Below, piece by piece: positions 34,502 to 43,092 of a stretch of 64,000 bases of DNA. Under the pieces are notes generated by a model. It was not told where the DNA came from. It did not search any database and worked only from the letters and a program-made list of their open reading frames with translations. How positions within the stretch are numbered: position 1 is the first letter of the stretch; each line of letters starts with the position of its first letter. This DNA comes from Thermomonospora catenispora (GTDB taxonomy: Bacteria > Actinomycetota > Actinomycetes > Streptosporangiales > Streptosporangiaceae): positions 233,756-297,755 of the forward strand of contig NZ_RRYT01000002.1 of assembly GCF_006363815.1 (NCBI RefSeq), read 5' to 3'. The translations under genes were made by a program, and so were the position numbers.

Positions 34502-35841
34502 CACGCACCGCCTCGCCTCGCGGCGGTGCAGGCCCGCCGCAGCGACGGGGCGATCGCCGCGGCCACCGCCGTGTTGACCCCCAGCACCACCCAGCCGATC
34601 GCGGTGAGGTCGGTTCCGTCGAACACCAGCGGCACCGCCGCCAGCACCGCCAGGAACCGGACGCCCTGCACCAGGGCGATCGTCCCGGTCGCGGAGCGCA
34701 CCCGCAGCACCCCGACGTGCATCTCGATCAGCGCCTTGGGCAGGATCGCCACCGCCAGCAGCCTGAGCAGCGGAGCGCCTTCGGCGGCGTACCCCTCTCC
34801 CAGCAGCGTCAGCGCCGCCGGGCACAGCAGCACCACCAGCACCACGGTCGGCGTCATCAGGGCGAACGTGCGCCGCAGCGCCGCCCGGGTCGCGGCGGCC
34901 AGTACCGAGGAGTCGAACGCCCCCTCCACCGTGAGCGACAGCGACAGGGTGAGCGCCAGCAGCTCCAGCATCATCCCCAGCGCCCACGCCATCTGGAAGT
35001 AGGCGTTGACCGCGTCGTCCCGCAGGTGGGCGGTCACCGCGACCGGCACCAGGCTGACCGCGGCGTACTGGAACACGCCCCCCAGCCACCCGCCGCCGAA
35101 GTACCGGACGATGTCCCGGCGGGTGGGCCGCTCTCCGCGCCCCAGGTTGTCCGCCCGGTGCCGGGGGATCAGCCGGCCGAAGATGAGCGCGTTGACCGGC
35201 ACCAGCGCCGCCAGCACCGGGACGAACCACGACAGCACGATCCCGTCGTCCGGGTGCAGCGTCACCGCCAGCACCACCAGCAGCGCCATCTTGGCCGCCC
35301 CGAACGCCAGGTTGACCACCGGCACCCAGGTGGCGCGCCGGAGCCCGGTGAACACCGCCTCCTGCTGGTTGAACAGGTTCCACGCCACCGCCAGCAGCAC
35401 CAGCCACAGACCCGCCCCCGCCGTGCCCAGATGCCCGTACACCGGCGCCCGGGACGGCACCACCAGCCAGAACCCCACCGCCAGCAGCGCGGCGGCCGAC
35501 GCCCCGAGCCCGTAGCAGGCCAGCACCAACCGCCCGGCGGCCCGGGCGGTCTGCGGCAGGAACCGGATCAGCAGGAAGTTGAGCGTGGTCACCCCGCCGA
35601 GGAACATGATCGCCTGGATGACCGCCCAGTTCCGGCCGACCAGGCCCGGATCGTGGTCGTACAGCAGCGCGCCCAGCGTCCAGTACGCCAGCCCCAGCAG
35701 CCCGGTGAACGCCCCGTTGGCGACCAGCGCGTAGGCGTTGCGGAAGAGCGGATCGGCCATGTCGCCGCGCACCCCGCTGATCACGGAGCGCACGGGGTTG
35801 CGCCCGGCCCGCCGGGACCGGGTCCGCTCGGCCGTCCTCAT
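34501..35841 (-). CDS. Oligosaccharide flippase (Wzx/MATE-like polysaccharide exporter)
   Basis: 446 aa with 12 or more membrane helices spread along the length and a short basic N-terminus. NAYALVANGAFTGLLGLAYW at the first helix and GWVVLGVNTAVAAAIAPSL near the end are typical of the polysaccharide biosynthesis (Wzx-like) branch of the MOP superfamily. It would move lipid-linked sugar units across the membrane. ATG 35841 has GGAGGG nine bases upstream and overlaps the deacetylase stop (ATGA). It is followed by the large membrane protein with a one-base overlap. Confidence 0.82.
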   Translation of the reverse strand: MRTAERTRSRRAGRNPVRSVISGVRGDMADPLFRNAYALVANGAFTGLLGLAYWTLGALLYDHDPGLVGRNWAVIQAIMFLGGVTTLNFLLIRFLPQTARAAGRLVLACYGLGASAAALLAVGFWLVVPSRAPVYGHLGTAGAGLWLVLLAVAWNLFNQQEAVFTGLRRATWVPVVNLAFGAAKMALLVVLAVTLHPDDGIVLSWFVPVLAALVPVNALIFGRLIPRHRADNLGRGERPTRRDIVRYFGGGWLGGVFQYAAVSLVPVAVTAHLRDDAVNAYFQMAWALGMMLELLALTLSLSLTVEGAFDSSVLAAATRAALRRTFALMTPTVVLVVLLCPAALTLLGEGYAAEGAPLLRLLAVAILPKALIEMHVGVLRVRSATGTIALVQGVRFLAVLAAVPLVFDGTDLTAIGWVVLGVNTAVAAAIAPSLRRACTAARRGGA

Positions 35842-36644
35842 CGCCGCGCCCTCCGGGCCGCGTACCGGGCCCTGCGCACCACCGCATAGCCCTTGGTCAG
35901 CGCACGGTCCAGGGCATAGGTCCGCAGCACGCCCCGGCCGTGCACGATCCGGGCGAACGTCTCCGGCCCCATGTCCCACCGCACCGTGAGCCGGGGCAGG
36001 GCCAGCACGTTCTCTCCGCGCGCCCCGCGCCCCCCGCGCGGCAGTCGGTTGGCGACCGCGCACGCCGAGCGGTATCCGGCGGCGGCGACCGCCCGCCGCA
36101 CCCGCCGGCTGGAGTAGCCATAGGGGTAGGCCATCGCGGCGACCGGCCGGCCCAGACGCTGCTCCAGCAGGTCCTTGCTGCGGGTCAGCTCCTCGGCCAG
36201 CGCCGTTCCGGGAAGCTGGTCGAGCTGCGGATGGCTGTGGCTGTGCCCGCCGATCTCCACGCCCTCCGCGGCGGCCTCCCGGATCTGCGACCAGGTCAGC
36301 ATCCGGTCCAGCGGCCGGCCCGCCGCCGTCTCGCCCGCATCGGCCAGCCAGCCGGTGGTCACGAACACCGTCGCGGTGAACCCTCGGTCGGCCAGCACCG
36401 GCAGGGCGTGCTCGTGGAAGTCGGCGTACCCGTCGTCGAACGTGATCGCCACCGGGCGCGCCGGCAGCGTCCCCGCCCCGCGCAGCGCGGCCGCCAGCGC
36501 CGACACCGTGACCGGGGTGAACCCGTGGTCCGCCAGCAGCGCCATCTGCGCGGCGAACGCCTCCGGGTGCACCGCCAGCCGTCGGGTGGCGGCGGACGGA
36601 CGCGGGTTGACCGAGTGGTACATCAGCACCGGCACCGCGCTCAC
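35838..36644 (-). CDS. Polysaccharide deacetylase (NodB/CE4 family)
   Basis: 268 aa. CE4 motifs are intact: AITFDDGYADF (motif 1, catalytic Asp and metal Asp), GGHSHSHPQLDQL (motif 2, metal His pair) and MAYPYGYSS (motif 3, Tyr-Pro-Tyr). It removes N-acetyl groups from sugar residues. No signal peptide is obvious, so it probably acts on a cytoplasmic or membrane-bound intermediate. GTG 36644 overlaps the stop of the glycosyltransferase gene by 4 bp; upstream frame residues belong to a shadow. Confidence 0.88.
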   Translation of the reverse strand: MSAVPVLMYHSVNPRPSAATRRLAVHPEAFAAQMALLADHGFTPVTVSALAAALRGAGTLPARPVAITFDDGYADFHEHALPVLADRGFTATVFVTTGWLADAGETAAGRPLDRMLTWSQIREAAAEGVEIGGHSHSHPQLDQLPGTALAEELTRSKDLLEQRLGRPVAAMAYPYGYSSRRVRRAVAAAGYRSACAVANRLPRGGRGARGENVLALPRLTVRWDMGPETFARIVHGRGVLRTYALDRALTKGYAVVRRARYAARRARR

Positions 36645-37666
36645 CGCCGGACCTCCGTCGGCACGGTCCTCCGGCGCGGCGGGCGCCGCACGGTCGCCGT
36701 GCCCACCGCGTACCCCCAGGCGGTCCACGCCAGCCCGACCGTGATGGCCGCGGCCCGTCGCAGCCCCGCCGGCTCTCCGCGGACCGCCTGCGCCAGACCG
36801 CGCCGGACGCCGCGCGGCAGGGTGCGCAGCGCGTGGACGCGTTCGCTGGCCAGCCCGTCGTGGACGCCGACGCTCCGGGTGACCAGCGCCTTCGACAGGC
36901 CCTCGGCGTAGCAGCGCCGCCGGAAGTAGGCGAAGCGGGCGCGTTCGGGCGGGACCCGGTGCCAGATCACCGCGTCCGGGTCGTACACCAGCTCCGCCCC
37001 CGGGCTGCGCTGCCGCAGCCGGATGCAGAACTCGGTCTCCTCACAGCCCAGCGGGCGGCGGTGGAAGGAGCGGCCGATGCCCTCGGCGAACCCGCCCGCC
37101 ACCGCGAACGCCTCCCGTCGGAACGAGGAGTTCCCGCCCATCAGGTTGCGGATCGGCCCCGGCGTCATACCCGCATAGGTGCAGCCGACCGTCCAGTCGA
37201 ACTCGGCGGGGAACCACTCCGGTCGCCGTCCGCTCTCGGCGGGGACGGCGGCGTTCAGCAGCGGATGGGCCGGATCGAGCAGCTCGGCCGCGGCCGGCGA
37301 ACCCGGCCACAGCGCCAGCGTCCGGCCGCCGACCCCCAGCACCGCCGGGTCCTCGTAATGCTTGGCGAACGCCGCCAGCCAGCCCGGCGCGGCCACCGCG
37401 TCGTCGTCCAGGAACGCCACCGCCTCGCCGCTGGCCGCCGCCACCCCGGTGTTCTTGCCGCCGGACAGGCCGCGGGCGTGCGTGTTCGGCACCACCACCA
37501 GGTCCCGCAGCTGCGCCGCCAGCCGGTCCCGCAGCTCCGGGTTGTGGTCGACGACCAGGATGATCTCGTGCGGGGCGTGCCGCTGGGCCCGCACCGACGC
37601 CACCGCGGCCAGGATGTCCTCCCAGCGCCGCTGGGTGTACACGCAGATCACGACCGAGATGTTCAT
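36641..37666 (-). CDS. Family 2 glycosyltransferase
   Basis: 341 aa. GT-A fold: SVVICVYTQRRWEDILAAV at the N-terminus, the metal-binding AFLDDDAVAAPGWL, and CEETEFCIRLR as the catalytic ED-type segment. RGLSGGKNTGVAAASG is the usual nucleotide-sugar loop. A hydrophobic patch near 315-330 may be a membrane contact. ATG 37666 overlaps the acyltransferase stop (ATGA), and its own stop overlaps the deacetylase start. Confidence 0.85.
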   Translation of the reverse strand: MNISVVICVYTQRRWEDILAAVASVRAQRHAPHEIILVVDHNPELRDRLAAQLRDLVVVPNTHARGLSGGKNTGVAAASGEAVAFLDDDAVAAPGWLAAFAKHYEDPAVLGVGGRTLALWPGSPAAAELLDPAHPLLNAAVPAESGRRPEWFPAEFDWTVGCTYAGMTPGPIRNLMGGNSSFRREAFAVAGGFAEGIGRSFHRRPLGCEETEFCIRLRQRSPGAELVYDPDAVIWHRVPPERARFAYFRRRCYAEGLSKALVTRSVGVHDGLASERVHALRTLPRGVRRGLAQAVRGEPAGLRRAAAITVGLAWTAWGYAVGTATVRRPPRRRTVPTEVRR

Positions 37667-38754
37667 GGACGCCTCACCCACCGTGAACGCAGCCGGGCGT
37701 ACGCCTTGAGCAGCCGATCGGCGCGGTCGTAGAGCCTGCGGTCGCCGAGCACCGCGCTGCGCGCCCTGATGAGCGGCGCGGTGCGTGCCCAGTGCAGCGC
37801 CGCGCCCGCCGCGTACCGCGACAGCGGCCGGGCCACCCGGCCCTCGGCGATCGGGATCTCCCGGCTGGTCAGCCCCTCTTTGAACTCCTTGCCGCCGCGG
37901 CCCATCGCGATCTCGGTGATGCCCGCCGCGGCGCAGCTCTCGGCCAGTTTCAGGTGGCCGATCATGCCGGGCGAGTATCGGCCGAACGCCGGATCGTAGG
38001 CCGGGAACCAGCCCGCCATCACCGTTCCGCACCGCAGCCCCAGATGCGCCGACACCGGCCGGTCCCCGGCGTACAGCACGCTCAGCACCCCGAACCCGGT
38101 CTCGTGGAAGTGCCGCACCAGCGCCACGATCCACGGCCGGGCGAACCGGTCGCTGCGGCCGGTCCGCACGTACTGGGCGGACTTCCAGGCCATCAGCCGG
38201 TCCAGCTCGGCGGGGTCCCGGCAGTCGAAGACGTACCGCAGCTCGCCGACCTCGCGGCCGAGCTTGCGCTCCTTGTAGCGGATCGTCTTATGGGTCTTGG
38301 GGGAGGCCGCCCGCACCTTGGCCACGAACGCCTCGAACCCCCCGGACAGGTCCATCACCGGCGCGAGGCGGCGCGCCGCATGGAAGGGGGCGAACATCGG
38401 CTGGTGCGCCAGCAGATGGTCGAAGTCCCACACCCCGAGCCGGCACTCCCGCAGCAGCCGCCGGGCGTCCAGTCGCAGGTCGGGCGGGGCGATGATGCCC
38501 TGCAGGTCGGTCAGCCCGAACCCGACGGGATGGCCGACCCCCGCCCGGCCCCGCTGGTACGGGAAGAAGGCCGCCACCTCGCCGCCGTCCTCCACGACCG
38601 CCACCCGCACCCCGTCGCGGAACCGGTCCACCCCCAGCACGAACTCCGGCGCCAGGAACGGGTTGCCCAGCTCCGGGTCGGTGCGCTGCAACCGGCGCCA
38701 GCGGTCCAGCTCGACCGGGCCGAGTTCGTCCGGCCGCACCACGGTGATCTGCAT
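37663..38754 (-). CDS. GNAT/CelD-like acyltransferase, copy B
   Basis: 363 aa. Paralogue of the gene at 27496-28584: both begin with the pattern M-x-I-T-V-x-R-P and share NPF, YKERKL, VGE, WKSAQY, DRF and YSPGM blocks, with clear similarity along the whole length. The fold is two tandem GNAT-like domains as in FemAB/CelD proteins. It probably transfers an acyl or aminoacyl group onto a glycan precursor. ATG 38754 is used; an extension to 38769 lacks a ribosome site. It lies 11 bp after the DPM-like glycosyltransferase gene. Confidence 0.78.
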   Translation of the reverse strand: MQITVVRPDELGPVELDRWRRLQRTDPELGNPFLAPEFVLGVDRFRDGVRVAVVEDGGEVAAFFPYQRGRAGVGHPVGFGLTDLQGIIAPPDLRLDARRLLRECRLGVWDFDHLLAHQPMFAPFHAARRLAPVMDLSGGFEAFVAKVRAASPKTHKTIRYKERKLGREVGELRYVFDCRDPAELDRLMAWKSAQYVRTGRSDRFARPWIVALVRHFHETGFGVLSVLYAGDRPVSAHLGLRCGTVMAGWFPAYDPAFGRYSPGMIGHLKLAESCAAAGITEIAMGRGGKEFKEGLTSREIPIAEGRVARPLSRYAAGAALHWARTAPLIRARSAVLGDRRLYDRADRLLKAYARLRSRWVRRP

Positions 38755-38765
38755 GGCCCCGCCCC

Positions 38766-39674
38766 TCACTCGACGGTGCTCAACGCGGGCAGGGCCTCGG
38801 CCGGGGCGCGGTCCGGCTCCGGGCGCTCCAGCGGGCCCGCGAACCGTAACCGGATCATGGTCTTGAGGACCCGCCAGCCGTCCCGGAAGGTGTTCAGGTT
38901 GGACTGCCCGTGCCGGCGCTCGGTCTCATGGCTGGGCACCTCGGCGATCCGCAGGCCGGCGCGCACCGCGTTCACGCACATCTCGGTCTCGATCTCGAAG
39001 CCGGTGGACCGCAGGCACAGCCGCTCGACCGCGTCGCGGCGCATCGCCACGTAGCCGTAGCACAGGTCCGACCAGTGCTGCCCGTACAGCAGGTTGGCCA
39101 GCTTGGTGAGCATCCGGTTGCCCAGGCTGCGCAGCCCGGTCAGGTCGTCCGAGCCGCCGCCGCAGCCGTACCGGGTGCCCTTCACGAAGTCATAGCCCCG
39201 GCACAGCAGCGCCAGGAACGAGTCGAACTCGGCCGGATCCATGCTGCCGTCGGCGTCCAGCATGATGATCAGGTCGCAGGTCGCCGCGGCCATGCCGGTG
39301 CGCATCGCCGCCCCCTTGCCGATCGGCGGCTCCACGATGATCTTCGCGTCCGGGCGGATCGCCAGCGCGACCTCCACGGTGCCGTCGGTGGACTGCCCGT
39401 CGACGATCACGACCTCGTCGACGGCGGTCAGCCGCGGCATCAGCCAGCGCAGGTTGTCGGCCTCGTTGAGGGTCGGTATCACCGCCGTGACCGTGGGCCA
39501 TTGAATGCGGCGCCCGGCCGGCTCCAGCCGGGATCCGGGGGCGGTCGAGGAGGCGTCGCGGGAGCCGCCGGCGACGCCGGCCGGACGGCGGGAGTGCACG
39601 GGACTCCCCGTCGCGTCCCCGATTCCCGCCTCCTCAGGCGGCGATTGGTCCCATGACGTCGTGAGATTTCGCAC
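38766..39674 (-). CDS. Family 2 glycosyltransferase (dolichyl-phosphate mannose synthase-like)
   Basis: 302 aa. TVTAVIPTLNEADNLRWLMP and VIVDGQSTDGTVEVA are the N-terminal GT2 signature; MLDADGSMDP is the DXD metal site. This group usually transfers a sugar to polyprenyl phosphate. About 55 N-terminal residues are low-complexity and not conserved. GTG 39674 follows GAGGGAGTGCTCA. It begins the polysaccharide operon, 100 bp after mak on the same strand, with a hairpin in the gap. Confidence 0.85.
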   Translation of the reverse strand: MRNLTTSWDQSPPEEAGIGDATGSPVHSRRPAGVAGGSRDASSTAPGSRLEPAGRRIQWPTVTAVIPTLNEADNLRWLMPRLTAVDEVVIVDGQSTDGTVEVALAIRPDAKIIVEPPIGKGAAMRTGMAAATCDLIIMLDADGSMDPAEFDSFLALLCRGYDFVKGTRYGCGGGSDDLTGLRSLGNRMLTKLANLLYGQHWSDLCYGYVAMRRDAVERLCLRSTGFEIETEMCVNAVRAGLRIAEVPSHETERRHGQSNLNTFRDGWRVLKTMIRLRFAGPLERPEPDRAPAEALPALSTVE

Positions 39675-39710
39675 TGAGCACTCCCTCAGGTGACACAGGC
39701 CGACAATGCG

Positions 39711-39730
39711 TCCGGCGGGTCGCCGCCGGA
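39711..39730 (-). terminator. Hairpin between mak and the polysaccharide operon
   Basis: TCCGGCGG (39711-39718) and CCGCCGGA (39723-39730) form a perfect 8-bp stem with a 4-nt loop, 44 bp beyond the mak stop on the minus strand. It marks a likely boundary between the glgE-treS-mak transcript and the next operon. Confidence 0.5.
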
Positions 39731-39774
39731 ACGGGTTCCCAAATCACTGCGAGGGGGGTTCAGGCGATCGGGGC

Positions 39775-41205
39775 TCACGCGGTCAGGCGGGTGAGCGAGC
39801 TCAACGGGACGTGTAACCAGCTCGGCCGGTTGCGCGCCTCGTACCGGACCTCGTACACGGCCTTGTCGAGCTCGAACGCCCGCAGCAGCACCCGGTGCGC
39901 CCCCGGATCCGGCCCGCCGCCGTCGGCGTAACCGCGGCAGAAGGCGTCCCGGTTGCGGTCGGCCCACTCCCTGGCCCGCCGCTCCAGCAGCGCCCACTGC
40001 GTCGGGTCGGACTCCCGGTGATGCACCCCCGGAGGCCCCGACAGCAGGAACCACGCCGCGTACTCGAACGACCGCAGCATCCCGGCCACGTCCCGCAGCG
40101 GATGCGCCGGGGCCCGCCGCTCGGCCAGCGTGCGCGCCGGCTCGCCCTCGAAGTCCAGCAACACCCACCCCCGATCGGTCCGCATCACCTGGCCCAGGTG
40201 GTAGTCCCCGTGGATCCGCTGCACCGGCACCGGCCGCTCCAGCTCCGCCAGGTCCCGGTAGGCGGCCCGGATGGGCTCGGCGTACCGGGTCAGCTCCGGC
40301 ACGTCCGTGCACGCGGTGACCAGCTGCTCCTCCATGCGGGCGGCCGCCTCGCGCAGCGCCCGCGGCGGCACCTGACCGGCCCCGAACGCCTCGGCCAGGT
40401 CGCGGTGGACCGAGGCGGTGGCGACGCCCAGCCGCTCCGCCTCGGCCGCGAAGTCCCCGCCCGCCTGATCGGCGGACACCTCCGGCGGACTGCCGTACAG
40501 GTCGCGGACGCTGGTGGTGGCCAGCTGCCAGCCGTCGGACGCCGTGCGCAGGAACTCCGACAGCATCCCCACCGTCGCCGGACGGTCCCCGCCCCGGTCG
40601 CCCAGGTCGGTCAGGCGCATCTCCGCCCACCCGTACAACCGGGGGATGTGCCGGCACCCGGCCTCCGTCAGCGCCAGGTTCAGCTCCAGGTCCGGGTTCA
40701 CGCCCGGGACGATCCGCCGGAACATCTTGTAGATATAGGCCTCGCCGTACACCAGCGAGGTGTTGCTCTGCTCGGCGGTGCTCGCCAGCGACGTCAACCC
40801 CGTCTCCACCTGCGCGCCGGGCACCCGGTGGAAGCTCAGCGGCCCCACCCGGGCCTCGGCGGCTAGGCACTGCAGCAGCACACCGGTCAGCTCCGGATCG
40901 TGCGCGGCGTCGTAGACGTGCACGCCGTCCAGCGCCAGGATCTCGGCATAGCGCAGCCGGTCGGGCAGCCGATGCCGGAACCCCAGCAGCAACTGGTACA
41001 GATCGCGGGCGCCGTCCTGGCGCACCGCGACCAGCGTGTGCCGCAGCTCGGGCTCCTCCGCTCCGGGCGGCCCGCCCGGGCCGGTCAGCCGTGTGCCGGA
41101 GACGATCTCGACCTGTGCGATCTCCCTGCCCTTGCCGGCGAACCACCGCTGCCGGGGGAGCCAGCCGATCAGAGCCTGTTCGATGTCGCGGTCGGACGGC
41201 CGCAC
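39775..41205 (-). CDS. mak: Maltokinase (Mak/Pep2)
   Basis: 476 aa. Phosphorylates maltose to maltose-1-phosphate, the donor for GlgE. The phosphotransferase motif IHGDYHLGQVM holds the catalytic Asp, and VLLDFEGEPARTLAERR the metal-binding Asp. The N-terminal RDIEQALIGWLPRQRWFAGKGR is typical. GTG 41205 lies three bases after the treS stop with GAGGTGAG upstream, so it is part of the glgE-treS-mak operon. In many actinobacteria mak is a domain of TreS; here it is a separate gene. Confidence 0.93.
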   Translation of the reverse strand: MRPSDRDIEQALIGWLPRQRWFAGKGREIAQVEIVSGTRLTGPGGPPGAEEPELRHTLVAVRQDGARDLYQLLLGFRHRLPDRLRYAEILALDGVHVYDAAHDPELTGVLLQCLAAEARVGPLSFHRVPGAQVETGLTSLASTAEQSNTSLVYGEAYIYKMFRRIVPGVNPDLELNLALTEAGCRHIPRLYGWAEMRLTDLGDRGGDRPATVGMLSEFLRTASDGWQLATTSVRDLYGSPPEVSADQAGGDFAAEAERLGVATASVHRDLAEAFGAGQVPPRALREAAARMEEQLVTACTDVPELTRYAEPIRAAYRDLAELERPVPVQRIHGDYHLGQVMRTDRGWVLLDFEGEPARTLAERRAPAHPLRDVAGMLRSFEYAAWFLLSGPPGVHHRESDPTQWALLERRAREWADRNRDAFCRGYADGGGPDPGAHRVLLRAFELDKAVYEVRYEARNRPSWLHVPLSSLTRLTA

Positions 41206-41208
41206 GAA

Positions 41209-43092
41209 TCATCTCACCTCGTCTCCTGCCGGGGGGTCGGTCCGCGGAACGGGTTGTTCCTGCCCGGTCGCGCCCGACGTCTCGGCGGGGCGCTCCGGCG
41301 GCGGCAGCACGAACCAGTAGAAGCCGTGGCCCGGCAACGTCAGCAGGTAGGGCAGCTCGCCGATCGCCGGGAACTGCACTCCGCCCATGCACTCCACCGG
41401 CGTCGACCCCTCGAACCTGCGCAGGTCCAGCTCCACCGGCTGCGGGAAGCGCGACAGGTTGTTGACGCACAGCACCCGGTCGTCGCCGTACTCCCGCACG
41501 AACGCCAGCACGCTCGGGTTGGACGCCGGCAGTTCCACATAGCTGCCCAGCCCGAACACCGGATGCCGCTTGCGGATCTCGATCATCTTGCGGGTCCAGT
41601 GCAGCAGCGAGTTGGGGTTGTTCTGCTGCGCCTCCACGTTGACCGCCTGGTACCCGTAGATCGGGTCCATGATCACCGGCAGGTACAGCCGGGCCGGGTC
41701 GCACCGGGAGAAGCCCGCGTTGCGGTCGGGCGTCCACTGCATCGGGGTGCGCACGCTGTCGCGGTCGCCGAGCCAGATGTTGTCGCCCATCCCGATCTCA
41801 TCGCCGTAGTACAGCACCGGGGAGCCGGGCAGCGACAGCAGCAGCGCGGTGAACAGCTCCAGCTGGTTGCGGTCGTTGTCCAACAGCGGGGCCAGCCGGC
41901 GCCGGATGCCGATGTTGGCCTTCATCCGCGGGTCCTTGGCGTACTCGGCGTACATGTAGTCCCGCTCTTCGTCGGTGACCATCTCCAGCGTCAGCTCGTC
42001 GTGATTGCGCAGGAAGATGCCCCACTGGCAGTTCTCGGGGATCTTGGGGGTCTGCGCCATGATCTCCGAGATGGGGTAGCGCTGCTCGCGCCGCACCGCC
42101 ATGAAGATCCGCGGCATCACCGGGAAGTGGAACGCCATGTGGCACTCGTCGCCGCCGGTGGCCGGATCGCCGAAGTACTCCACCACGTCGGCCGGCCACT
42201 GGTTGGCCTCGGCCAGCAGCACCCGGTCCGGGTACAGCCGGTCCACCTCGGCGCGGACCCGCTTGAGATAGGCGTGGGTCTCGGGGAGGTTCTCGCAGTT
42301 GGTGCCCTCCCGGGCGTACAGGTAGGGCACCGCGTCCAGCCGGAACCCGTCGATGCCCAGGTCCAGCCAGAACCGCAGCACCTCCAGCATCGCCTCCTGC
42401 ACCGCCGGGTTGTCGTAGTTCAGGTCCGGCTGGTGGGAGAAGAATCGGTGCCAGTAGTACTGGCCGCGCACCGGGTCGTAGGTCCAGTTGGACGCCTCGG
42501 TGTCGACGAAGATGATCCGCGCGTCCGGATACTTGTCGTCGGTGTCGGACCACATGTAGAAGTCGCCGTACGGCCCGTCGGGGTCGGTCCGGGACGCCTG
42601 GAACCACGGGTGCTGGTCGCTGGTGTGGTTCATCACCAGGTCGGCGATCACCCGGATGCCGCGCCGGTGGGCCTCGTCGACCAGCTCCACGAAGTCGCCC
42701 AGGTCGCCGAACTCCGGCAGGATCTTGGTGTAGTCGCTGATGTCGTAGCCGCCGTCCCGCAGCGGCGACTCGTAGATCGGCAGCAGCCAGATGCAGTCGA
42801 TGCCGAGCCACTGCAGATAGTCCAGCCGCTGGATCAGGCCGCGCAGGTCCCCGGTGCCGTCGCCGTTGGAGTCGCTGAACCCGCGGACCAGCACCTCGTA
42901 GAACACCGCGTGCTTGTACCAGTACGGGTCCCGGGGCCGTTCATGGGTGAAGGTGTCGGGAATGGGGTCGCCGGTCAGCTGGATCGCATCGGAGGGCACG
43001 TCGCCGAACGAGCCGGCGGCGCGCGCGGCGCCCTGCTCGTCGAGCTCGCCGCGTTCCTCCGGCATCACGCCGGCGGGCGGGATGTCGGTCAA
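41209..43092 (-). CDS. treS: Trehalose synthase/maltose isomerase TreS
   Basis: 627 aa. Interconverts trehalose and maltose, feeding Mak. The GH13 barrel motifs are intact: [35 protein letters not shown] (nucleophile Asp), [17 protein letters not shown] (acid Glu) and [11 protein letters not shown]. The start is a TTG at 43092 that overlaps the glgE stop by 4 bp (TTGA) with AGGAAG upstream; ATG 43065 is an alternative without a good site. The TTG is a weak start, so the pair is likely coupled. No maltokinase domain follows in the same frame; it is a separate gene downstream. Confidence 0.93.
   Translation of the reverse strand: MTDIPPAGVMPEERGELDEQGAARAAGSFGDVPSDAIQLTGDPIPDTFTHERPRDPYWYKHAVFYEVLVRGFSDSNGDGTGDLRGLIQRLDYLQWLGIDCIWLLPIYESPLRDGGYDISDYTKILPEFGDLGDFVELVDEAHRRGIRVIADLVMNHTSDQHPWFQASRTDPDGPYGDFYMWSDTDDKYPDARIIFVDTEASNWTYDPVRGQYYWHRFFSHQPDLNYDNPAVQEAMLEVLRFWLDLGIDGFRLDAVPYLYAREGTNCENLPETHAYLKRVRAEVDRLYPDRVLLAEANQWPADVVEYFGDPATGGDECHMAFHFPVMPRIFMAVRREQRYPISEIMAQTPKIPENCQWGIFLRNHDELTLEMVTDEERDYMYAEYAKDPRMKANIGIRRRLAPLLDNDRNQLELFTALLLSLPGSPVLYYGDEIGMGDNIWLGDRDSVRTPMQWTPDRNAGFSRCDPARLYLPVIMDPIYGYQAVNVEAQQNNPNSLLHWTRKMIEIRKRHPVFGLGSYVELPASNPSVLAFVREYGDDRVLCVNNLSRFPQPVELDLRRFEGSTPVECMGGVQFPAIGELPYLLTLPGHGFYWFVLPPPERPAETSGATGQEQPVPRTDPPAGDEVR

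Noticed and set aside
27496..39674. The polysaccharide island as a prophage or conjugative element
   Set aside because: No integrase, terminase, transfer gene or flanking direct repeat was seen, and its codon and base use looks the same as the flanks by eye.
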